Assembly: GCF_002257705.1 (NCBI RefSeq)
Contig: NZ_LSLK01000037.1
Location: forward strand, 1 to 30,265
Origin: Sporomusa silvacetica DSM 10669
GTDB taxonomy: Bacteria; Bacillota; Negativicutes; Sporomusales; Sporomusaceae
Direction: 5' to 3'
DNA: 30,265 nt
Part shown: in pieces, positions 15,427-21,631 of the stretch
Numbering within the stretch: the stretch's first letter is position 1
Layout: each line of letters begins with the position of its first letter
Notes under the pieces: generated by a model
What the model was told of the DNA's origin: nothing
What the model saw: the letters and a program-made list of their open reading frames with translations, nothing else
The model's database searches: none
Program-made: the position numbers and the translations under genes

Positions 15427-15495
15427 GCGCCGAGTCCCAGCTTCTGTATGGTTTTTATTGCCGCGTCTTGGGGGCGAGTCCCTCCGGGCGCACCA
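15427..15495 (+). pseudogene. Degenerate tRNA-like sequence ending in CCA
   Basis: The stretch starts GCGCCGA and ends CGGGCGC-ACCA, so the ends can form an imperfect acceptor stem with an encoded CCA. Before it, GGGGG-CGAGT-CCCTC looks like a T arm whose loop has lost two bases. The D and anticodon arms are not recognisable. A strong terminator follows 5 nt later, as after many tRNA genes. I read it as a tRNA pseudogene. Confidence 0.4.
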
Positions 15496-15500
15496 ATGTA

Positions 15501-15545
15501 GAAAGGCTTCAAGAGTATTAGGCTCTTGAAGTCTTTCGTTTTTTT
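15501..15545 (+). terminator. Strong Rho-independent terminator
   Basis: GAAAGGCTTCAAGAG (15501-15515) pairs with CTCTTGAAGTCTTTC (15523-15537), with one G-T pair, followed by GTTTTTTT. Confidence 0.9.
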
Positions 15546-15752
15546 AAATCAAAGAGTATTGACATCAATGTAATATTCTGTTTTGAGGGCTGCTTCAAAA
15601 CATTATGTCAAAAGAAGCAGCCTCGCAGCTTATTGCTGAATATAGCAATATTTATGAAGTAGTAGTATTACTGAGATCTGTACCTATTGGAAAGACCTAG
15701 AGACGTATTTTCATGCAATACCTAAGGAGGAGAGAAGAGCAGTCGAGGTTAT

Positions 15753-15796
15753 AGACAACCTTTCTTTGTCTCTAATGACAAAGGAAGGTCTTTTTT
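15753..15796 (+). terminator. Rho-independent terminator
   Basis: AGACAACCTTTCTTTGTC (15753-15770) pairs imperfectly with GACAAAGGAAGGTCT (15777-15791), followed by a run of T residues. Its own gene is lost. Confidence 0.75.
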
Positions 15797-15814
15797 GTCG
15801 AAAAATGGTATAAT
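15793..15814 (+). promoter_or_regulatory. Candidate Spo0A box over a -10 element
   Basis: TTTTGTCGAAAA (15793-15804) matches the Spo0A box core TGTCGAA. TATAAT lies 4 nt downstream (15809-15814). No intact gene follows closely, and the T residues are shared with the preceding terminator, so it may be fortuitous. Confidence 0.35.
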
Positions 15815-15995
15815 TATGACAAAAGAATAGAGTCACGCGGTCAGGTATTGGTGTAATAGCAGCTTTCATAAGCCGTCTTTGTTTGAGAAAGAAGTTCATC
15901 TTCGACGTAAGAGATGCGCATGATGTGAGCCGCATGTCGTGTTTAAAAAGAATGAAGCAATGCCAACAACCTCTCCCTCTGTGATTTTTAAGGAC

Positions 15996-16043
15996 TGTAA
16001 AAAAATAATACAAGTAACGAAGTTAGTGTATAAAATTCATACA
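15996..16043 (+). promoter_or_regulatory. Two-dyad upstream element, copy 1 (candidate enhancer)
   Basis: Two 17-bp dyads are present: TGTAAAAAAATAATACA (15996-16012) and TGTATAAAATTCATACA (16027-16043), with centres 31 bp apart. The element lies about 207 bp upstream of the -24/-12 promoter at 16250, a usual distance for a sigma-54 activator site. Copies 2 and 3 are at 21180 and 23510. Confidence 0.6.
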
Positions 16044-16249
16044 ATTCTCGATTATACACCGAGGCACTTAACGTTCTAATGCGAGATAAAAGCGGAAAGA
16101 TAATATCTTTCGTGCTGGATTTAGATTTATTCGATAAATTTATCAAATGCTTTTCTACCCGAAATCACTACAACATTTATTGAAGAACCCTATAAATCAA
16201 GCCCACCATTTAGTTTTTCGCAGAAACCAAGTCTTATCTAAATTTATTT

Positions 16250-16265
16250 TGGCACGAAGCTTGCT
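16250..16265 (+). promoter_or_regulatory. Sigma-54 (-24/-12) promoter for the alcohol dehydrogenase
   Basis: TGGCAC-GAAGC-TTGCT is a perfect match to the sigma-54 consensus TGGCAC-N5-TTGCW. The predicted transcript has a ~490-nt leader before the dehydrogenase at 16767, with no intact gene between. Confidence 0.8.
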
Positions 16266-16766
16266 TTAATAAAATACGTCGGTAATAAAATGCGTAGACC
16301 AACTGGAGAAAGATGTTCTGCACGGCTCCATTATGAACTAATGCGGAGCGCAGGGCAAAAACATGGTGTCGCGTTGGAAACTTTAGACCTAAAGGCAATA
16401 GCTGTAGTCGCATACTTATCACTGCGGTCAATTGGCAGTATTTGTTACAAGATGGTGACGAAAAATTCATTATGTCCCTGGCCGTTGACGAATAAGCGCT
16501 CGCCGTAGTGATAATAAAATATGGATGCGAAAAAAAGTCGAGGAGAGGATAATATGATTTGATACAGCTCATACATGGGAAGTGTATTTTTTGAATATTT
16601 GACTAATTTAGGAATGAAAAGCCGCGGGAATTGTATGGATAGACCCAGCTCTTTGCTTTTGAAGACACGCACAAAGGAATTGCGACAAAAACTATCTCGA
16701 AATTCTAGGTTCCCATTTAGGGGATAAATTGCTTTAAAATATTAGTTTATTTAGGGGGAATTAAAA

Positions 16767-17864
16767 ATGAAGGTTAATGCAGCTGTAACTTATCAGAAGG
16801 GTACATTTACTTTAGATGAAGTTGAATTGGATGATGTAAAATCGAATGAAGTTTTAGTTAAGATTGTAGCTTGCGGTGTATGCCATACCGATGTTGTTGC
16901 TAGAGATCAAGACTATCCGTTTCCATTGCCTGGTATTTTAGGACATGAGGGTTCCGGTATCGTTGAGAAAGTCGGCGAAAATGTTAGAGACCTGAAAAAG
17001 GGAGATCATGTTGTTTTAAGTTACGCCGTTTGTGGACATTGTGATAATTGTCTTACAGCACATCCTGGTGGCTGTGAACATATGGACGATTTGAATTTCC
17101 AAGGGAAATTAGAAGATGGAACAACCAGATTACACAAAGGAGAACAACCGATTTCTCTCTTTTTCGGTCAATCTTCATTCGCTACATATGCTGTTGCGAA
17201 TGAAAAAAATGTTATTAAAGTTGACCCCGATGTTGATATTTCAATATTAGGACCTTTAGGTTGTGGTATCGCAACCGGAAGTGGCACAGTATTGAATGCC
17301 TTAAAACCAGGAGTTGGTTCTACAATTGCAGTATATGGTACTGGTGCCGTTGGACTAAGTGCACTCATGGCAGCGAAAATCGCTGGTTGTACAAAAATAA
17401 TTGCAGTTGATGTATTTGATAATCGTTTAGAATTAGCAAAAGAAGTGGGTGCTACCCATGTTGTTAATAGCAAAAGGTCGGATGTTGTAGAGGAAATTCG
17501 CAAAATAACTAATAACAAAGGTACAACATATGCAATAGAAACTACGGGCGTTCCGGAAGTTTTTATGAATGCCTTACATGCTTTAGGAACTAGAGGGACA
17601 CTTGCACAAGTTGCTGTTTCTAGAGGTCCTGTAACATTGGAACTAAATATGGATGTCATGTGGAATTCTAAAACAATTGTCGGTGTAATTGAGGGAGATG
17701 CAGTATCCAAAATCTTTATTCCTCAATTAGTTGAATATTATAAAGCTGGTCAATTCCCATTCGATAAATTAGTTAAGTTTTACGATTTTAAAGATATCGA
17801 TCAAGCTTTTGAAGATTCTAAGATTGGGGTTACAATTAAACCTGTTCTGAGAATGCCGCAATAA
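16767..17864 (+). CDS. Zinc-dependent alcohol dehydrogenase (MDR superfamily)
   Basis: The gene has a GGGGG site upstream of ATG 16767. It encodes a 365-residue NAD-dependent alcohol dehydrogenase of the class that includes aryl/benzyl-alcohol dehydrogenases. The catalytic zinc site is visible as C39 (CGVCHTD), H60-E61 (GHEGSG) and the cysteine of GPLGCGIATG. The structural zinc is held by C89, C92, C95 and C103. The Rossmann fold shows YGTGAVGLSA and an acidic residue in AVDVFDNR, which favours NAD over NADP. It oxidises primary alcohols to aldehydes, or the reverse. It is controlled by the sigma-54 promoter at 16250. A decayed second copy follows directly. The gene appears more AT-rich in its codon choice than its neighbours. 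Confidence 0.92.
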   Translation: MKVNAAVTYQKGTFTLDEVELDDVKSNEVLVKIVACGVCHTDVVARDQDYPFPLPGILGHEGSGIVEKVGENVRDLKKGDHVVLSYAVCGHCDNCLTAHPGGCEHMDDLNFQGKLEDGTTRLHKGEQPISLFFGQSSFATYAVANEKNVIKVDPDVDISILGPLGCGIATGSGTVLNALKPGVGSTIAVYGTGAVGLSALMAAKIAGCTKIIAVDVFDNRLELAKEVGATHVVNSKRSDVVEEIRKITNNKGTTYAIETTGVPEVFMNALHALGTRGTLAQVAVSRGPVTLELNMDVMWNSKTIVGVIEGDAVSKIFIPQLVEYYKAGQFPFDKLVKFYDFKDIDQAFEDSKIGVTIKPVLRMPQ

Positions 17865-17882
17865 AGAATAGGAATTATTGTA

Positions 17883-18165
17883 GGACCATTATGTTGGGGG
17901 ATTCCAACAGGAGTAGGTACCCATTTTAAATGAATTAAACCGGAATTTGGTACCTCAATAGCTATATTATGGAACTGGCCTAGTTGGGAATTATGGTTGC
18001 TAAAATCGCTGGCTGTTTAACAATTATTGCAGTGGATATTGTTCCTGAGAAGCTGGAGTTATGCAAAGAGCTGGGTGCTATCCATCAATAAAAGGGAAGA
18101 GGTAGCGGATGTAGCATACTGGGGTTCCTGAAATTCTAGATTTCCCTTAATGTTCAGTTAAGGGA
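17883..18165 (+). pseudogene. Decayed second alcohol dehydrogenase copy
   Basis: Downstream of the intact gene, shattered frames reproduce its middle section in order: GPLCWGIPTGVGT, IKPEFGTSIAI, a GTG-VG nucleotide-binding remnant, VAKIAGCLTIIAVDIVPEKLEL, CKELGAIH and GVPEIL. Several frameshifts and stops break it, and the N-terminal zinc domain is absent. The sequence differs from the intact copy, so it is an old paralogue rather than a recent duplication. Confidence 0.8.
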
Positions 18166-18268
18166 TACTGGTTGGCGGCCTAAGATCCCGGGAAGTTGAA
18201 GGTACGGGCGTTAACTTGTGCTACTTTTCCTATAGGTGACGCCACAACTTTTGGAAACTTATGGTGAA

Positions 18269-18318
18269 GCGGTAAGGGGTGTATATATTTTCATCGTACA
18301 CCACCTTACCGCCTTATA
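18269..18318 (+). terminator. Terminator after the dehydrogenase pseudogene
   Basis: GCGGTAAGGGGTGTA (18269-18283) pairs with TACACCACCTTACCGC (18297-18312) with one bulge, followed by CTTATATTTTG. It probably ends the alcohol dehydrogenase transcript. Confidence 0.75.
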
Positions 18319-18451
18319 TTTTGTTTATAGCGAGAAAACCGTTGAATTATTTCATAGGCAGCTATGTTTTAATACCTGCTTTTTAGCACTTGCCTAGTTA
18401 ATTCCGTAATTAATGGGTTATACGCATATGGGCAAATAAGGGGGACTTACG

Positions 18452-19303
18452 ATGGATTATGAAAAGTATTTTCAAGAAGAATTGAGTGATGAAGAAATAT
18501 TACGCGCATTTGCGGTGGTCATGCCTTTTTTGAACGATATGGTACGGGATGACATGGCTTTTGGATTGTCTGACCTGACCCAGTATATTGCTTATGCCGG
18601 GGCGGAATCTTTTGACTTAAACGTGGTATACGGATCTGAACCTATTAAAGAAGTCAAAGAGTGCTTGCGAAGCGGTCAAATTCAAAAAGCGGATTTACCT
18701 GAGCATGTGCTTGGTAGTGCCATGAAGGTAATTATTAAGCCCATAAGAAACGCTAAAGGAGCAATAATTGGCAGCCTTAGTGATGGAATTGCTATGGGAG
18801 ATATTATCAGACTTTTAAGCGCTATAACCGAAGTGGCGGAATCAATAAGCCAAGTGGCGGTTAACATGGAGCAAATGGCACAGTCTTCAGTCGATTTGGC
18901 GGCAACCGGTCAACAAGCTGCCCAGTTGACTAGGAAAGCTAGCGAGGCATCCAAACAAACGGAAGAGGTATTAGAGTTGATCAGGGACATTGCTAACGAG
19001 ACAAATCTACTGGGTTTAAATGCTGCCATTGAAGCCGCCCGCGCAGGAGAACATGGTCGTGGTTTCTCCGTGGTGGCTGAGGAAGTTCGGCAACTGGCTA
19101 TGCAGACCAAAGAATCGGTAAAATCTATAAAAACAATTATCAACAAAATTGATGAATCGATACAAGATATTTCTAAAGCCATCGAAGATACAGCCGCTAC
19201 CTGCCAGCAGCAAGCAGCCGTGAATGAGGAGATAAGTGCCAGTCTGGCGAATGTTGAAGGTCACGTCAGGGGCTTAAATGAATTTAGTAAGAAATTTTCT
19301 TAG
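18452..19303 (+). CDS. Soluble methyl-accepting chemotaxis-type transducer
   Basis: ATG 18452 follows AAGGGGG. The 283-residue protein has no signal or membrane segment and is cytoplasmic. Residues 1-130 form an alpha/beta sensor-like domain (FAVVMPFLNDMVRDDMAFGL, MKVIIKPIRNAKGAIIGSLS) that I cannot name. The rest is the helical MCP signalling hairpin with its tip NETNLLGLNAAIEAARA and GRGFSVVAEEVRQLA, where CheA and CheW bind. The size and plan resemble short soluble transducers such as YfmS of Bacillus subtilis. The intracellular input is unknown; its place between the dehydrogenase and the porin suggests sensing of related substrate or redox state. Confidence 0.88.
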   Translation: MDYEKYFQEELSDEEILRAFAVVMPFLNDMVRDDMAFGLSDLTQYIAYAGAESFDLNVVYGSEPIKEVKECLRSGQIQKADLPEHVLGSAMKVIIKPIRNAKGAIIGSLSDGIAMGDIIRLLSAITEVAESISQVAVNMEQMAQSSVDLAATGQQAAQLTRKASEASKQTEEVLELIRDIANETNLLGLNAAIEAARAGEHGRGFSVVAEEVRQLAMQTKESVKSIKTIINKIDESIQDISKAIEDTAATCQQQAAVNEEISASLANVEGHVRGLNEFSKKFS

Positions 19304-19334
19304 GCATAGATTTTGTATGAGCGTCGCCTTTACT

Positions 19335-19350
19335 TGGCATGGATTTTGCA
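19335..19350 (+). promoter_or_regulatory. Sigma-54 (-24/-12) promoter for the porin
   Basis: TGGCAT-GGATT-TTGCA matches the -24/-12 consensus, with GG and GC separated by 10 nt. It lies 229 bp before the porin start. Between is an open frame (19369-19548) containing an AAGGAGG but no usual start codon at the right distance; it may be a decayed small gene. No two-dyad element is seen upstream. Confidence 0.7.
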
Positions 19351-19578
19351 ACATATTAATGGTTATTGATGCAAAATAATGTAAAGAAGGAGGAAAACGG
19401 TATTCCAAAGGTGGGGTGTCAACCCAAAATTAAAATCGGGAGGGATATATCTAATAGTAATAGTCCGTTGGCAACGGCCGGCACTTGTGCGTCAATGGTG
19501 TTGGCATTGATATGCTTAAAAGGGCATGGGGTTGACGGACCTATGTGAGACGAACCACTATAAAAAAGAGGTGACGTT

Positions 19579-20919
19579 ATGAAAAAACATATTGTATTAC
19601 TCGCCATGCTGGCGCTTGTATCGGCTTCCTGGTTTTCGGCCACTGCGGAAAATCATTTCGGCGATGTCCCCGCAGGTCACTGGGCCTATGATGCAATAAA
19701 CAAATTGGCAACAGACGGTGTCATTGATCTGTACGGTCAAGGCTCCTTGCGCGGTGAGCGCACAATCACCCGCTATGAGATGGCGCAGATTGTGGCCAGA
19801 GCTATTTGGAATTCGAATAAAGCTGCCAGCGCTGAGGACAAGGGCCTGATCGACAAGCTTAAGACGGAATTTACTGATGAACTGAATAACTTGGGCATCA
19901 GCGTTTCCAAAGCTGCCAATACCGCGCGGGACGTAAAAGTCCCAAAAAATGAGAGTCCCCTTAAAATCAGCGGGAATTATATGTTCCGTTATGAATATGT
20001 GAAAAACCCGCGGGCGACGGCGGATAAGTATTTTACAAACGATGATGTGGGAACCGCCGCAGGCAAATGCACCGTGCGCAACCGCTTATGGCTGGATGTG
20101 ACCAATCAGTTCGACGGCGATACATATTTTGTGGGCAGCCTTGTCGCCGATGATATGGGCGGTACGTCCACAGGCAGCTCAACTGATGTGTGGCAGGCCT
20201 TCCTTGCCAAGAAAATCGGAGACAATGCAGAAGTAGCAGTGGGCCGTATGATTCCTGTTCTCGGTCTTGGCACTCTTGCAGGAACAGCCTACAACGACGG
20301 TGTAAGAGTTTCCTTTGGTAAGGATTACAAAGTAAACTTGTATGTGACCACCGTAGGCGAATACTATCCACCGCAGTTGGGCGTTAATCCCTATAAATTA
20401 AACTTCCGCTTTGCCGATGTGAAGTTCAACCTAAATAAGGATTTGGCTACGAGTTTAGCCTACCGGGCTGACAAGGATAAGCTGTTTTATGACGCTGCAG
20501 CCGTAGGCCTTGAATATAAAGGAGTACCTAATTGGATATTTAGCGGTGAATATGCCAGAAATAAAGCAAGCTTTGCGCAGTATGACGGCGACGATACGAA
20601 AGCGTTCTACTTAAAAGCAAAATACAAGGGTGCTAATCCAATGGTTGTCGGATCTAAAGGGTTCCATATGGAGTACAAAAAAGCCGATCCTAATTTCGAC
20701 CTGCAGCCACTAGGTGGCGCTGTTGAATGGAATGCGCCGTACAATTATACGTATAGGGCTCATGGCGGCTGTGCAAACGATCTTAAGGGTATGGAGTATG
20801 GTTTTGAAACTACTGTGGCCAAGCGGACTATCTTCAGCATACAGTATGATGATTTGGAACGCGTAAGCAATCGTGAGGATCAGAGCTTTTTAATGGCTTC
20901 AGTGTTCTACCTCTTCTAA
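19579..20919 (+). CDS. SLH-domain outer-membrane porin (OmpM-like)
   Basis: The start is ATG 19579 with GAGGTGA upstream. The 446-residue protein has a signal peptide (cleaved near ATA-EN, residue 23). One SLH domain follows (about 26-80: HFGDVPAGHWAYDAINKLA, RYEMAQIVARA), then a linker and a long beta-strand-rich region ending in the sequence FLMASVFYLF. A C-terminal Phe marks an outer-membrane barrel. This architecture is typical of Negativicutes, where the SLH domain tethers the outer membrane to polyamine-modified peptidoglycan. It allows small solutes through the outer membrane. The sigma-54 promoter at 19335 suggests it is induced with the neighbouring oxidation genes. A terminator follows. 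Confidence 0.92.
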   Translation: MKKHIVLLAMLALVSASWFSATAENHFGDVPAGHWAYDAINKLATDGVIDLYGQGSLRGERTITRYEMAQIVARAIWNSNKAASAEDKGLIDKLKTEFTDELNNLGISVSKAANTARDVKVPKNESPLKISGNYMFRYEYVKNPRATADKYFTNDDVGTAAGKCTVRNRLWLDVTNQFDGDTYFVGSLVADDMGGTSTGSSTDVWQAFLAKKIGDNAEVAVGRMIPVLGLGTLAGTAYNDGVRVSFGKDYKVNLYVTTVGEYYPPQLGVNPYKLNFRFADVKFNLNKDLATSLAYRADKDKLFYDAAAVGLEYKGVPNWIFSGEYARNKASFAQYDGDDTKAFYLKAKYKGANPMVVGSKGFHMEYKKADPNFDLQPLGGAVEWNAPYNYTYRAHGGCANDLKGMEYGFETTVAKRTIFSIQYDDLERVSNREDQSFLMASVFYLF

Positions 20920-20983
20920 ATTCCAGGGAAAGTTTCCCCTGAATGAAAATTCAATCGCTTGCATCATGCGGGTATTTCAGCAA

Positions 20984-21012
20984 GAAGCCCTGAGCACCGG
21001 GGCTTCCTTTTT
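20984..21012 (+). terminator. Terminator of the porin gene
   Basis: The 7-bp stem GAAGCCC/GGGCTTC (20984-20990 and 21000-21006) is followed by CTTTTT. Confidence 0.85.
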
Positions 21013-21179
21013 GCCCTAACAGAAAGTTAAAACTTTCTTAAAAGCAGGATCAACATCGGCTTCCGCTTTCGCCAAAGGCTCAGCGCAAGCCGTGTTTTCT
21101 TTAAAAGAATAAACCCTGTTGCATTCAGTAATTGGGTGCATTTATACAGTGGGTTTCATAATCTGTGGATATGAAGAAA

Positions 21180-21226
21180 TGTAAAAAAATAATACAAGTA
21201 AATGAATTTTGTTTAAATTTTATACA
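21180..21226 (+). promoter_or_regulatory. Two-dyad upstream element, copy 2
   Basis: TGTAAAAAAATAATACA (21180-21196, identical to the first dyad of copy 1) and TGTTTAAATTTTATACA (21210-21226) have centres 30 bp apart. It lies about 400 bp upstream of the activator start. It may serve autoregulation, or a promoter lost when the IS605-type sequence entered. Confidence 0.55.
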
Positions 21227-21269
21227 GTCGTTATTTACCATTTCACTGAAATGAATAACATAAGAGTGA

Positions 21270-21362
21270 ACTCGTTTCAACATAGCTGAAACATTGGGGA
21301 TTCAGGTGGAGAGTCTACTCCACCTGAATGAACGCCGCCTATAGAGGCGGGAGTCTTGACTC
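21270..21362 (+). mobile_element. TnpB/IS605-type right-end (omega RNA scaffold-like) remnant
   Basis: The sequence runs GTGAACTCG, a GTTTCA/TGAAAC hairpin, ATTGGGG, a perfect 12-bp hairpin ATTCAGGTGGAG/CTCCACCTGAAT, AACG, then a second hairpin CCGCCT/AGGCGG, and GGAGTCTTGACTC. This order (ACTCGTTTCA, CTGAAACATTGGGG, hairpin, GAATGAACG, GC hairpin, GGAGT) is what I know from the 3' end of IS200/IS605 elements, where it forms the TnpB-associated guide RNA scaffold and the element's right end. No tnpB or tnpA sequence precedes it. The boundaries are approximate. Confidence 0.5.
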
Positions 21363-21631
21363 GTATCCAAGATAAAGCAACAAAGAAATTTTTGATTGTA
21401 CATTAACAGGAGTACAGAGGATAAAAAGATTGCGAACGGGTTGTTTGATTTATAACATATCGCATTACAAATGCCGTATATTTGCAGTGTTTAAGCTCAG
21501 CCATATGCATTGCAAGCTATTTTGGAAGGCTAAATCGATGTGCTATAAACTGAGCATCCGGTTTGATCTTTTTAAACACATATAGTAGAGATTTTAGCAA
21601 GATGCTAAATTCGTGTAGAAAGGATGAAATT

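Larger units (their letters stand above)
15351..16766. other. Long gene-poor region upstream of the alcohol dehydrogenase
   Basis: No intact gene is visible in about 1.4 kb. It contains a tRNA-like scar (15427), terminators (15501, 15753), a hairpin CTGCTT/AAGCAG near 15590-15620, a Spo0A-like box with a -10 (15793), the two-dyad element (15996) and a sigma-54 promoter (16250). Protein-like scraps occur, such as YWKDLETYFHAIPKEERRAV (about 15684-15743), without start or ribosome site. An open frame at 16290-16508 in the transcribed leader has no ribosome site and no family. The region looks like decayed coding DNA that kept its control sites. Confidence 0.55.
21013..21631. other. Intergenic region upstream of the sigma-54 activator
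   Basis: No gene is seen. It carries copy 2 of the two-dyad element (21180) and a TnpB/IS605-type right-end hairpin set (about 21270). I searched both strands of 21227-21631 by eye for a -24/-12 promoter and found none with the correct spacing. A possible TATAGT -10 lies about 45 nt before the activator. Confidence 0.5.

Noticed and set aside
15684..15800. Protein-like stretch YWKDLETYFHAIPKEERRAV
   Set aside because: No start codon or ribosome site, and it ends in a terminator; I could not match it to a family, so it is listed only as a scrap.
16716..16735. Second -24/-12-like site close to the alcohol dehydrogenase
   Set aside because: The GG and GC are 9 nt apart instead of 10, so it would not be a working sigma-54 promoter.
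19162..19194. ATACAA...ATACA spacing upstream of the porin promoter, resembling the two-dyad element
   Set aside because: It lies in the conserved coding sequence of the chemotaxis transducer, with wrong spacing and no dyad.
19369..19548. 60-codon frame between the sigma-54 promoter and the porin
   Set aside because: The AAGGAGG inside it is not followed by a standard start codon at proper spacing, and no family is recognised; mentioned only in the promoter entry.
21434..21460. -24/-12-like site upstream of the sigma-54 activator
   Set aside because: GG and GC are 11 nt apart; spacing is strict for sigma-54.
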